From Nymphaea colorata (Eukaryota; Streptophyta; Magnoliopsida; Nymphaeales; Nymphaeaceae): DNA of 64,000 nt. Position 1 is the stretch's first letter. The number at the start of each line of letters is the position of its first letter. The notes under the pieces were generated by a model that was not told the DNA's origin, searched no databases, and saw only the letters and a program-made list of their open reading frames with translations. Made by a program: the position numbers and the translations under genes. Below are positions 49,973-62,059 of this stretch, piece by piece. Where the stretch lies: the NCBI RefSeq assembly GCF_008831285.2, contig NC_045138.2:23345934-23409933 (forward strand), in the 5' to 3' direction.

Positions 49973-52900
49973 TGCATACTTACTACCACAATGTGCACAT
50001 ATGATAAACTCTAAAACCTTATTACATTGTCTTTTAATAGGTGAATGGGGTTATGTTTTTTCACCGCCTCTTTCATGTTATTGCTGTCTGTACTTGCAGG
50101 ACTGGTATCTCTGGACTTGAATTTGACTCTAAGGTGAGTCTTTCTATGCTTTCAGAAAAAGAGAAAAGACCATATTATATTTCATTGCAGTTTTTTATCT
50201 CTATAATATTAAGCAGAGTAATTAGTGTACATTGCTCAATATTCTACTTTTGAATACACATCACAGGTATTGCCCTTAGGGTTTCATTAGATTGTCTCAC
50301 CTGGTTGGTGGCAAGTTCCCTTTCAATTTTCTTTCCTTAGTAATCTTTGTTTCTTCTTACTGGATTAGTTTTGTTGAAGGAAAATATAATAAAAAGAGCA
50401 CAATCAGTTGATAGTTGGCATCAAATGGTTAGTGTCCATTATTCCAGATGTTTAAATTTGGTTCTAAGGTGACATCATATTTTTTTCATTGTGAACATGT
50501 GATCAAGTGCAATTATGTCTTAGGAAGGCTAAAATGCAGAAATATTGAGAAATCATGTATTTCATTACAGTTCTCCAAGAATTGTAAAAGAAACATGGTT
50601 ATCTACATGTTTTTTTCTTTCATTTTACCACTTTTAATTCTTCTTGTTACTTTGTCTACATGTCTGAGACTCTGAGCTTGCTTGTTTGCAGGATTATAAC
50701 AGGCCCTTATAGCCATCTGTATAGCCAATAGATTTGCATTTGCAAGCTTTATCACAAAATTATTACACACAGAATTGTCTATGTGTACATAATTCATTAT
50801 AATTGGAATGAGCACCAGACAATACAAAATAAGGCAGGTTATTACCTAAAACTGTCATGGGGAACCAATTTATAAGACAACTTAATGGTAAGATTTTTCT
50901 ATACATAGGCCAATGAGAAAATTACTATTATGGACATTACATTCTTATAAGAGGACGATACTTTCGCTCAGCTATACTAGTTTGTTGAGGTGAATGTGGG
51001 GAAGAAAGTAGGGATGGAATGGACACACCTATACAGAAAACAGTCAAATGCCTGTGTGAGAGTTCTAACAGACAAGGCTCTTCAAGATGCTGAAAAGTCT
51101 AAGTTTTATATTATATGTGATGATTTGTAGGTTGTCATTTGCTGGTCTTTATCATACTTATAAGAGATGGAGGTCTGGTTTTCTCTTTATCTGTGAAATG
51201 GAAAAACAAAACCCAAGCTGTGAAAGGATATACAATTTAGGCTGTTTGTGGTTCTCCTAAAGCATGTCTATGGAGTTCATGATCATATATGATGAGTTTC
51301 ATGGACCTTTCTCTTTTCCTTTTCTTTGATGATTTTTTTTTAATTTCAAAATATTAATTGGGCCTTTTTAGGGGATTTATGTCGCATCTATAACAAAAGC
51401 TGGATGTTTGTCTGTCCATGATTTTGAATCCCTCTATTGCCAGACAAAGGTTCTCCCAAGTAAGCAAGCATAAGTTTGATTTCTTGTCTTATTTTTTTGG
51501 GTTGTTGAATCATGTAGGTAACTGTATTGTATATATACTTTGCCTACAGGCAAATTCTACTTCAACTTTAAGGAATGCTATGTCCCAATGTTTGAGTTCT
51601 TAAATAATGCTGCTACAATTTGCCTTGAAATATGTGTATACATGTATATATGTGTGTTCATGCATGCCTGCATTTATGTGTAGATACATGTGTGTGTGTG
51701 TATGTGCACACCTTGTATGTTTCTATTCACGTATGAGTGGATGTGTGTGCTCTATATGCATTAAATCCACTTCAAAATGGCAATGTGTAAGCCTCAACAC
51801 TGACTTATTTATGCTTAGTCCTCATTTTAAAGATTTCTCATATTAGCATCCTTATTCCACCGTAACAGGTTCGGTGTCTTGTTGGCTGTTGCTTAAACCA
51901 CTAGTGGAGTCTGTGATTAGTACAGAGGACTAGAGAAGAGCACATTGTCTTTCTGACTTTTCTTTTTCTTAATAATCCTTCCCTTCTTATGGGCCTTCTC
52001 TAATGCTTCCTTACCTTCTTCTTAGGTGCTTTAGGCTGAGTGCAAGGTAAGTCCTCTCCTAAGTTTACAAGGCTCACACTCTCCTAAAAGAATTCACAAA
52101 ACTGCAGCACAAAGGTTTCACATACAAAGCGAACAACAATTCCAACAAACTGAATATTATTAAAAAATGCTTAACAAATGCAATTAAGTACAAAAAATTA
52201 AAAGATACAAAATTGACAAAATGTATGTATACATATTTAACACCCTCTCGAAGTTTGTGTGGTAGCTTCTGAATTCTGATGACCTGTCTGAGACAGACAC
52301 TCAGAAAGACGTGAGGTTTCAGAGTGTTTGTCCATAACCACCGTGTTCATTTGAAGTGGACATGATGTCTAAGACCTTATTTTCAGTATTTTTTTTAGAT
52401 GATGTAAAGAAGAAAGTGAGATATATTACATGCAAAGGCATAATTTGTTAACATAACGACAAAAAGTGCCAGCATGAATAATGTGTTAAATGTATAAATA
52501 AAATTTGATCTGCTTTATACATTTCATAAATTACAAAAGTTTTATTTATTTATTTTTTATAGGGGCAATCTCATAATATATTTTTGTCCAATTATTACGG
52601 CAGATAAATGCCTGCATCTCTTTTGTTTCTTGAATTGATTAGCAGGTTATAAACAGCAAGCAACCCTGCAGGCCATTAAATACCTCAAATGCTTTTGCTC
52701 AAGCACATGCACCCAAAAAGGATTTTCCACTATTTATATTTCCCATATCTTGCCAAAATATTAATTAAAGCTTTTAGAATAATAACGTTTGTGTTTTTGT
52801 CTTTTGTTTCGTTCTCCTTTGGAAAATATCAGCTCTTTTGAGGACATTTGTATTTTAAATGGAGCTGGGCATGACCTGTTTTTTTTTTGTTAACAGGTTC

Positions 52901-55900
52901 GCTTGATGATGGATCAAAAGAATTGTTGCATCTATCCGTTTCTCAGCAACTTGATGGTGTCAAATGGAATCAGGCTAATGAAGATGAGGTTATTGATATT
53001 ATAATTTCTTGCTTTTGATATTATAATTTCTTGCTTTCTGTTACTTGGGTATACAATATGAGAATAAGCTTTTTCTCAAAGCTTGCAATCACAATTTTTC
53101 TCCAGCTGCGTGTAATGTGTGTAAACTGCAAATGCAACCATAGTCACAGAAAATGTGTGTGTGTTTTTTTTTAAAAACGCGATAAATTAAATGGCCGTTT
53201 AAAACAAAAAAAAATACTTTTTTGAAAAAAACGTTAAAAGCGAAAAAACTTGTTTTTAACCCATTTTTAATGCGTTTTTTTTCGCATTTTTTCACTTTTT
53301 TTAACTTTTTTCATTTTTTCAGTTTCTTAATGCCAAACAGTTTTTTTGTTTCCTATTTTTTTATTTGTTGCGAATCTACTTTATCTTTTGATGTTTGTGT
53401 TATTAGTTTCTCACTTATTTTATTTTTCCCTTATTTTTAGTTTTTTAAAATTTTAAAAAATTGCCCTTATTTTTCCTGTTTTTTTTTCAAGCTCGCCATA
53501 TTATACCCGAGAAAAACCTCGCCGTTTGAAACTCCGAGACGTTATTTGTGACTATGTTGTAAAGCAACTATAGACCTAATGGGGAACTGATAAAACCTAT
53601 CTTTCAATTGTACCTTGAAATTGGTGAATCTAGTTAGTTCAATTCTCTTTTGTTTGACATGTTTGTCTCAATCATGCCAATTTGGTAATTAACCACTTTC
53701 ATTTAAGTATCTTGGGAGTCCAGGCTTATGACTTCTTATTTGGCAATATGTTTATTATGTGATTTATGCTACTAAATGAATCCTTGCGAAACCACAAAGT
53801 GTCAGTGTCGTGCATTAGACACTGGTGTTGACACTCACATGCACCATAGCTAGGGCACATGGTTTTTGTAGCATAGAACAGTGCTTAAAAACTTGCCGAG
53901 TCAACTCGTTGACTCGCCTTGGCTCGCCCCTACTGGGTCAACTCAGTAGGGGGGCTCGGTTTAAACAAAAACTTGGTAAGACTCAATAGAACTTGCCTTG
54001 GACTTAGTTTGACTCAGCCAAGTCACGAGTCAAGGAAGACTCGCCCGAATTCTGTTGAGTTTTGTATGTAGTGTAATACAAAAAAAAAAACTAAAATGTG
54101 CAAACGGGGTTTTGATTAATAAAAGCATGTTATAAAAAAGACGAAAACCTAAACCCTCGTTTGATTCTCTTCTTCTCAACGGCAAAAGACAAGGGAGAAT
54201 GACATTGAACCCTCATCTACTGTTTCCATCCATATTTCCAGCTAGAATGGAGATTCTGACGTCTGCACCCGCGTCAATAGAAAAATCGGTTTCTCTGATA
54301 TGTTATTCTTGTTTTCTCACTTTATTTTCCAACCTTTCTGTTTCCGAACGATTCGGATTGATTAACTTAACTCTTTTTAGTTTTTCCGGTCACCGCCATT
54401 CCGATGTGTTCTCTCTCTCTTTCCAGTATCTCTGTGTCCTCTTTCTTTTCTCCCTCTGTTGGTTCATACTCTTATGGAAGTATTCCCAAACTTGTCGCTC
54501 TCTCTCTATGTTTTTCTCTCTGCTCTCTTTTGCAGCCTTGCTCTGCTCCTGCCCCTTTCTCTCTGACTCTTTCTCTCTATTTATCTCTCCCTCCCTCTCA
54601 GCGGGGCTCTCTTTGTTCATAGTTCTCATTCTTTTCATGTTTCAACTGAATGCATATTCTGTTTCTCGTTTATTTCTTCTAATTCTCGTCATTGTTTAAT
54701 TGATACGGTTCTACTATCAACCTGCTGTCTCTCCATTTTTTTATTTTTATCATTAGTTTCAACTGATGCATATTCTGTTTCTATGACTTCATTTGACATT
54801 AATTTGACTTGTTTTTTAATCATGTAAGAAAAGTTAAGTCATTTTACATTTTTTAAAATTAAAAAACAAGTTAAATATTGTTATCCTTTTTTAAAAAAGT
54901 TAACATAACCCGGTCGAAGCCACCGAGTTGACCCGCCGAGTCACGAGTCAAGATCAGCCAAGTCGATTCCTGAGTCACTGGGTTTTAAAACCTTGGCATA
55001 GAATGACAGAAAGTCTCAAATTTGAGGAGAAAAATCAGGTCTTATCTATGGAGAGCAATGTTCTAAACCTAGTGACTTGGGATTTCACTTGTCATTGATT
55101 CGTGATGCAACATCTCAACTCAGTAAGTTAGACTAGGTTTCGTTAACTACTGTTTTTGAAAGAAAATCAATATGTAACTTATCATTTAAACATAACGAAT
55201 TTTTAGGTAACTTGCTTACTTGTATAATTCAGAGATAAGTCAATTACTGTTATCAAATTCCAGCCTGCATTTCTATCAATTAACAGAAGACTCATAGATA
55301 ACTTAGGTTTGGGTTCATAAGCAGTGATTATCCTATCAGATCTTGCTTTTGCTATGGCTCTTTCACAGATGTTTTGCTAGCAGCAGTGTGTCTTGATCAA
55401 TGTCTTATTTTTGTCAGGGGACTAGGTCCTTTATTTGATTGAAAGTTGAAACTAACTGCAGAATAGGTAAGGGATCTATGTGGATACAAGCCAAAGGTGA
55501 GCTGCTGCTGTTGATCAGGTTTTTCACATTGCTTTGCTTTCACGGGGCAGTTGATGAAGGAGCTTGCCTAAGAAAGGTTGCTAAGCAGCACAGGGGCATT
55601 TAGCTTATAGAGCAACCTAAGGTTCAGTGGGGGCATGCAGCCCCAAAGGTGGTAGCTGATCTTTCAATAGCTCATGCAAGTCATGGCAGCAGCAGGTTGA
55701 GGGTGACACAGTAGTTCATTAATGGCAGAGACAAAGTACCCATTTTAGGTACGGGTACGGTGACACGGGTACGTGGACCTTACTGAAGTACCCATGTGAC
55801 TTAGGCGGTGGGAGAAGCAATGGCGACAATACTTGTTCAACAAAAAACAAAAAATCAGAACCTCGTTCGCTTTGATACCATGTTGAAATGTAGAATCGAG

Positions 55901-58900
55901 TAGTGCAATAGAAATTGAAGATGAATGTAACGTGGAAACCCTCGACTTGAGGGAAGAAAAACCACGAAGGGGATAGTTCTCGCGCCCACTAGCAGCCGGT
56001 ATCTCTCTCTCTCTCAATTTTTCATGCGAATGAAAAAAATGGGTTACATGATACTTAAAAGGAATACATCAAGACAACGGGTCGGGCAAGATCCAGACCC
56101 GGACCCGAACAAACATACATGTCAACAATAAGAAACTAACCATTAAGCTACTTTATACTTGCAAACTTTAACATAAGTGAGTGTCAAACATCACAATAAT
56201 TAATATTGATGATAAACGACCTATGTCATACAGATGCTGCATTTTCAGTGCAGCACCCGAGTTGACACAACTTGGGTGCGGGTGTGGATGCGGGTGCGGC
56301 TCCCAAGGCCAGTCAATGAGAATTGGGTGTGGCTGACCGCACCCGACCAAGATTGTTCGATTTTGGTGCGCACCTGACTCGGGTCAAACGTGAGTCAGGT
56401 GTGGTCAATCGTGTCAGTCTACATTTGTTTGTTTTTAGTTTTTTTTTTATCATTTGTTCACAAAACAAAAGGGGATTAGGGCTTCGACTTAGTCGAAAGC
56501 CCTTCATTTGCCCTTGACGTGCCTTGCTGTTGTGCGGCGATCATCACAGTTTGCCGGCAACATGAGACCGGCGTGCTATCTTCCAACAACTGGCGGCAAC
56601 CTTCAACGCATTTCTAGCACAAGGCAGCCAGCGCAAGACCATCTGGTCCATCTCCGTTTGGCGTTTAGAAGCGCTGGCTGCTGGGTCTCCACCCAAATGT
56701 GTCAGAAATCAGCTACGAGTCTGCCATCCATCTAGTCGATTTCTTGCTGCCGCTTGCGTGTTTGTCTTTCATTGCTATTTCTCTTTAATTCGATTATTGT
56801 TTTTGTCGCCTTTGTCTTTTGGGGATGATGGCTACAACTCCATTTGGCATTTGCTCATATTTGCAGTGTGTTTTACCATTTTTCAGTTCTTTTTCATAAT
56901 GTTCAGGATTTAATGATTATTTTCTGAAATGTGGAATTGTTTGATCGTTGTTTTCATAGTATGCACTATACATTCTTGAGTTTGACTGTTAAAGTGTTAA
57001 TGTTTTTTACCTAGATCAGTTTTTTGTTTTGCTGCAATGATGGTTATACTGTTGTTTAATGTTTACTTGCTTAGCATGTTTTTCTGACTAATTTATGTTG
57101 GGTTTTGCTGTTTTTGATAGGGTCCATAATTTGATCTGTTTTGCTGCAATGACTGTTAGCACAGAATGTTTGTGTGTGTGTGTGTGTGTATGTATAATAG
57201 TAATAATAATAATCATAAATTACCTCGCCACACCTAGTCTTTTTGGAATGTGTCTCTCTGGCACCGGCTCCGGCACCCGCACCCTGCACCTATGTGACAT
57301 AGTAAACAACTAATCAACTCATTTAACATAATTTTCGTAAAACTGATCCTGCTATTGAGTTGATGCAGTGAGAGGCTGAGCGGAGCTGAGTCAGCGGAGT
57401 CATTTTTAAACATTGGTAGAGAGGAACAGGGAGGATAATTTCAAAATTGGGCTTGAAACTAGACATGTCTGTTCCAAGTGAATTAGATGTGGCCTAATCA
57501 TTTCATTATATATATACTTATATAGCGCCTAAGTCACATGGATACTTCAATAAGGTCCATGTACCCGTGTTGCCATACCCGTATCGAAGGTGGATACTTG
57601 AACACACTTGGGTACTTTTTAGATCAAATCCTATCCAAACTGTTTAATTTTACATGATTTAATTTTTTCTAACCTAGTTTTCATTTTGTTTTTAGAGTTA
57701 TTGTTCATTAACATGCAATGTTTTTATTTAAAATCACTTGTTTATTTAATTGTTGCTGTCATTTTGATTTTTTTGTGTGTTATTTTGCGTGTATACATAT
57801 TCATATCTTGTCGTACCCTCGTACCCGCTTTTTCTAAAGTTTGTCGTGTCCGTACTCGTATTTCTGTACCCTTACCAGAGTCGTACCCGTACCCATGTGA
57901 CTTAGATATAAGGTTGACAATATTCTCGATGGATAAAAATGTCGATCAATAGAGACATTATACATACCCTTTATACTAAATATGCATTTGAATGACATTT
58001 GTATTCTTGATTTTCATAAGAACAGTATTTTGCTTGATTTTTGCCTTTTTTGGTATTTTTTTTCTAATTTTCTGATTAAAAAAATATAAACTAACATCTT
58101 TTAAATCATGTTGTGTTACATATATAGGCATAGCTATTAGTCCAATTGGTGCATGTTATGTTACACACTATACAACATTGCATCTGGCTACAAAAGGTTA
58201 TTTTGATGTACTTTCTCAAACTGGAAAAAAAGCATGCCTTTCGGTTAAAGATCTACTAGTTTGAAATTTAAAGGTCAAATGCTGGATTGCCTAGCTAATT
58301 GTCCTCTTGGTTATGGTGTGAAAATAAACATGTGTTGAAACTCCAGATTGTGCTTCATCTAGAGAAGTTAATCATGGTTATTCATTCTTACAGGTTGCAT
58401 GTTCCTCACGCAGCAGTGACCATATTCTTTTGTTTGACATTAGCTACATTTCTTCTGAACCGTCTGATGTAAGTCTTTGGCTTTGACTTCATGGATGTAT
58501 TTTGTGTTAGTGGATGGGAAAGAGATGCCTTTAGTTCTTCTTGAACAGAAGTTGGTGCTCATGCACTTGATTGAAAAAATTATTCCTTGAAGAAATAAAG
58601 TTCTTCCAAGGGCATGACGTTTTCTCATTTATGTTAATAGTAATACATACTCATTTTGGATTAGTTAACTACATGGCAGCCCCTTTTGCCAAACTCTATT
58701 CTCGACTAGAACATACTGTTATACTGTCACGTGGGCACACCTAAAAGGTAGTCACATCCGTGTGGACACAACATGACATGAGACAGGCATGAGACAATGA
58801 TTGGATGCAATCATGGGTGCGCTCACTGCATTCTGTGCCCTTTCCTGTTCAATTTTGAACGATCAACTTTGATTGAGTTAAATTTTCTGTTTCTTTGCAT

Positions 58901-58938
58901 GCTCTTTTACTGAACTATACGACTCTTACTCTTTTATA

Positions 58939-58985
<47 letters not shown>

Positions 58986-59557
58986 TCATGCATTTTAATT
59001 AAATTAGTAAGTTGTCTCACTAATCTCTTTCTTACAAATAACGTTTTTTTTACATGCTCAGTTACTTTTGCAATATTCATTCATAATGAAAAGTAAATGC
59101 TGCTCTCGTTTCTTCCTTTCCATCTATGTCAGTTGATTAAATTCGATGGCTTATTCAATGGTAATTCACTTTCTTGCATGCTCATTTATATTCAATTCAA
59201 TAGCATAAAGGAAGGAGAAAGCATTCTACATGCACACACACTGTTCCTGCACCCAATTTTTTTGAGTTACTTCTTGCCCACATCCACAGCCACATTGACA
59301 ACCATTTAGCTTAGCTTGAAACCATTGTAATTTCTATATCTTGAAATCACAGATTAGGGTGGAGGTTTATGTATTTATCATTCTCAATTTTTATTTTTTG
59401 GCAGTTTTTTATAATGATTTTTGAGTAGATGATTCTGACTTATTAGCTGCATTTTTTGCAATCGTGTTCAGGTGTTGAAGAAGAAGCCCACATCTCAAGG
59501 GCATAAAAAACCTAAAGGGTTATCAGATATTGTGTTCATTCCAAGCAGCAAATCAAG
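46585..59557 (+). CDS. WD40-repeat (transducin family) protein, first eight exons
   Basis: The exons are 46585-46640, 46775-46871, 49010-49065, 50100-50133, 51372-51459, 52897-52988, 58394-58468 and 59472-59557. Each is bounded by GT and AG, and the phases join exactly, giving 194 codons plus two bases. Exon 1 starts MENFVIRESSPPKG. Beta-propeller blades are recognisable from exon 4: GISGLEFDSK|GIYVASITKAGCLSVHDFE, then LDGVKWNQANEDE|VACSSRSSDHILLFDIS, then KGLSDIVFIPSSKS. It resembles a conserved plant WD40 protein of unassigned role; the family relation to the CSA-type (ERCC8) DCAF proteins is only suggestive. Exons 1-2 rest on phase and splice sites and are less certain, and the exon 2 donor (GTGATT) is weak. 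The rest of the propeller was not found by 64000, so the gene either continues far away or is truncated by the retroelements at 60.4-63.4 kb. Confidence 0.75.
49555..49745. repeat. Short direct duplication with (CA)n
   Basis: The text 'atccggcatggtagcattg' through 'ttttcctacccacacac' occurs at about 49555-49600 and 49674-49737, each followed by a CA run and 'catatg'. The second CA run is longer. It lies in an intron of the WD40 gene. Confidence 0.85.
49938..49970. repeat. (AT)n microsatellite
   Basis: Uninterrupted TA units in a WD40-gene intron. Confidence 0.9.
53139..53556. mobile_element. MITE-like element, family B copy 2
   Basis: Perfect 10-bp terminal inverted repeats CATAGTCACA / TGTGACTATG. 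The A-rich then T-rich interior is shared with 32098-32552 ('aattaaatggccgtttaa', 'ttatacccgagaaaaac'). It lies in the 5.4-kb intron between exons 6 and 7. Confidence 0.75.
53885..54998. mobile_element. GAGTCAACTCG-rich element with imperfect inverted ends
   Basis: The left end has 'cttaaaaacttgccgagtca' and the right end, on the other strand, 'ggttttaaaacccagtgact' followed by more GACTCG text. The interior is T-rich and noncoding. It fits a non-autonomous DNA transposon in the WD40-gene intron. The frame at 54199-54699 is pyrimidine-tract translation, not a gene. Confidence 0.5.
55751..57582. mobile_element. 1.8-kb element bounded by 57-bp inverted repeats
   Basis: The left arm 55751-55807 and the right arm 57526-57582 are inverted copies that align without gaps. 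I count 6 differences, all transitions. The arms contain the ACGGGTACGG and CATGTGACTTAGGCG blocks. A partial direct copy of the left arm's inner end lies at 57888-57908. A second, looser inverted pair of 'gggtgcgggtg' text lies within (about 56272-56305 and 57262-57290). No transposase is visible. It carries a Copia LTR and sits in the large WD40-gene intron. Confidence 0.6.
55869..56127 (-). mobile_element. Copia-type LTR with adjacent primer-binding site
   Basis: The LTR is 55881-56127 (247 bp), with TGTTGA and TCAACA inverted ends. Immediately left of it, 55869-55880 reads TGGTATCAAAGC on the minus strand, a typical tRNA primer site. So this is a 5' LTR of a minus-oriented element whose body is lost to the left of about 55850. 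Confidence 0.75.
58943..58982. repeat. (GA)n microsatellite
   Basis: About 20 GA units in the intron between WD40 exons 7 and 8. Confidence 0.95.
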
Positions 59558-59864
59558 GTTAGCAAGTAGTGAAAGGTCCAAGTGCGTGATGGCTTTTGGC
59601 ATTTTTTTTCTCTTATTATTCTGTTTTCTCTGCAAAATTAACAAATCTGCACGCTAGTTCTTGCAGTAACATGTCTTCTGCCATGTTTGTTCTCTTCTAG
59701 AAATAACTTTTTTGGGGAAACATTGTGCTGAATAGCTGATGCCTTCTCCTTTTCTAGCACGACAGGCACTGCACCTCAGAAGAACTGATAATGATTTGTT
59801 TCACTCATTTTATTAATCTTGGACATCTCTAATGTCTTCTATCTTCTCAGTATCTCAATATATA

Positions 59865-59899
59865 TGTGTAATCTTATCGTCAGACGTATTGATCTTTAA

Positions 59900-59980
<81 letters not shown>

Positions 59981-60015
59981 TTAAAGATCAATACGTCTGA
60001 CGATAAGATTACACA
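59865..60015. repeat. Perfect 36-bp inverted repeat around an (AT)n tract
   Basis: 59865-59900 is the exact reverse complement of 59980-60015. Between them 59903-59978 is almost pure AT, itself self-complementary, so the whole 151 bp can fold into one long hairpin or cruciform. It lies 3' of WD40 exon 8. Confidence 0.97.
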
Positions 60016-60370
60016 TTGATACAAGTGGGAGGCTGCATATCAGGCAGAGGAATGAAACAGAATGTATGTTTTAGTTTGTAATGAAGAAGCATCATAGTAT
60101 TTTGTATCTCTTAATAGATAATTGTGAATGGCATGACATTGGAAAATTTAAACTAAACTATCTCAGTAAAATTGTGGCATTTGACGATCTTTCTTGTGGA
60201 ATTCATTAAGTTTTAGTATCATTTTCATTTCTTAAAAAACTGATGCTGTTGAGAGAAAATGCTTTGTTCTTGTAATACAAAGCAGCTTGATTTTAGGTGT
60301 CAATCTTCTGTGTCTACAGTAAACTCAGTACTTCTCTCTCTTCCTCTCTCTTTTTCTTTTTTCTTTTGTT

Positions 60371-60647
60371 TGTTTGCTTACAGACTTCAAGAGCTCATCT
60401 TCCCTCATGATCCCTTTTGGTAGTGTTGGCTACCCTGGTGTTGCTGATACAAGGAAAACCCAAACACACGCACACAAAATGCCCTAATCCCCAGATTAGG
60501 TAACACCTTCCAGAGAGATTTGCCTCACAAGACTGCTATTGACAACCTCCTAAACACCTGCCCTATGTGTTTATTATATACATGTAGTTTGAGTGCATGC
60601 CTATCTTTGTGATGGACATGACCTGTAACTTGACCTGGTGACTATCA
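60371..60647 (-). repeat. Ty3/gypsy-type LTR (about 277 bp)
   Basis: Bounded by TGTTTGC and TATCA (TG...CA). Directly to its right the minus strand reads TTGAGGACAAGG and then GAAAGAGGGGGAGTATTG, the usual end of a plant gypsy polyprotein (LEDK) followed by the polypurine tract. This is therefore the 3' LTR of a leftward element. Borders are tentative. Confidence 0.65.
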
Positions 60648-61330
60648 ATACTCCCCCTCTTTCAACAAACACCTTGTCCTCAATGCGTGAACCCTAAAAT
60701 TAGCTGCTGACTGGAAAGAGTACTACCTCAGTACAAGTTAAAGTGGGAGATCCACTGCACTAAAATTAGCTGCTGATTGGAAAGAGTACTCCCTCAGTTT
60801 CGACAAGACAAAGTAGGAGACCCACTGCAAGTGATGGGTAGCAAAATCATCATCGATGCATGCAAATCCCTTCTGTCCATCCATTCTCCTTGAAGCTGCT
60901 GTGGTGCATCATCATTAAGATTCAGTTCAATTTGCTAGTACTCTGCTGCAAGAATTACCCACTCATCCTGTGTTGGAATGAAAATCAGTCATGCATCTAT
61001 TTGAGGAAGTTCATATCCTGTATTGGAATCATGCTTGCTAGCTGGAAAGATTTTGAGTTCAACTATGTGTTCAATGCAGTGAAGATTAGGATTCTCCCTG
61101 GGTAACCATCTAGTGGAGGTTGAGGTCTGGAGCCATCGCCCATGTGTTTTTGTACTTTTGTGATGTGACAGAGAGGTGGGCTCGAGAATATGTTAATCCT
61201 AGGGTACCTAAGAGCCTTGCCAATTTTCTACTCTCTCTAACTACAGAAACAATAGAATGTTCATTCCTCAGAAGTTCCATGTCTGCAATTACCTTGAGGT
61301 CATTTTTCATTGCATGTGTCCAATGTTGAG
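60648..61330 (-). pseudogene. Ty3/gypsy 3' coding remnant
   Basis: It carries the terminal LEDK-coding and PPT region, then two direct copies of a segment of about 65 bp ('aaattagctgctgactgg/attggaaagagta', at about 60699 and 60764). A 66-codon minus frame at 61110-61310 is not recognisable as a pol domain. Decay is heavy. No second LTR was found in the window. Confidence 0.45.
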
Positions 61331-61565
61331 GCCACTTATTTTTTAATGGATAAACCAGGCTTCTGTAAGGTCTGAATCTGAAATTTCAAACTACAAGCAG
61401 CAAGATCCAAGAGTTCAAATGGGACAATAAAAAATTTAGTTCCGATATTTTTGAGAAATAGATATCAAAATAGAACTCACCAACCTTTTTTCACACTAAC
61501 AAGAATGAACCTAGATCACCAAATAAATTGCTGGCATTAACATGACCTTCATCCCTAATTTTACT

Positions 61566-61986
61566 TGTAAATCAGGTCTGAACTTAATGATAGAAACACT
61601 TCAAGAATCACACTCTTGAAGATACCAGCCACTCTAAGAAACCACACAAGGAAGAACCACAAACTAGAGGTGAAAAACTTGTATTCAATCTTAAATAATA
61701 CACAAAAACTGGCCTTAAAGCCTACACAAAGCAAAGGACCCAAGTCCCTTATTTATAGAAGAAAGAAAGGAAGAAGAAGAAAAAGGAGCTAGCTGTTGGG
61801 CAGCTCCAACAGCTAGATCTCTAGCCGTTGGAGCAGCCAACAGCTAGTTCCTTTAGCAAATAAAAAGAAATAAAAAAATATACAGAAAAATACACAAAAA
61901 ATAAAAGGAAAATAAATATAAGAAGGCCTATGCATACATATATCTATTTATCTACAAATCATACATCAAACTGCTAGGAGTTTAAG
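61566..61986 (-). repeat. 3' LTR of the gag-only element
   Basis: Shares 'cttcaagaa', 'aaactagaggtgaaaaa', 'cccttatttatagaagaaag' and 'aactgctaggagtttaag' with 62947-63356. A 'ttatttata' TATA-like box is present in both copies. Confidence 0.8.
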
Positions 61987-62059
61987 TATGAAGTAAAGGG
62001 GTTTTGACCCCATCATATTTCGGTCTAAGACCAAGAATAAATTTATAAATTTTTCCCTT

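Noticed and set aside
54199-54699. 166-codon Ser/Leu/Phe-rich frame
   Set aside because: It is translation of a pyrimidine-rich tract inside a transposon-like element, not a membrane protein gene.
60384-60425. Ninth coding exon of the WD40 gene (in frame, 13 codons then a stop)
   Set aside because: The acceptor and the codons fall inside a gypsy-type LTR, and the residues do not continue the WD40 blade. Listed only as a possible exonisation.
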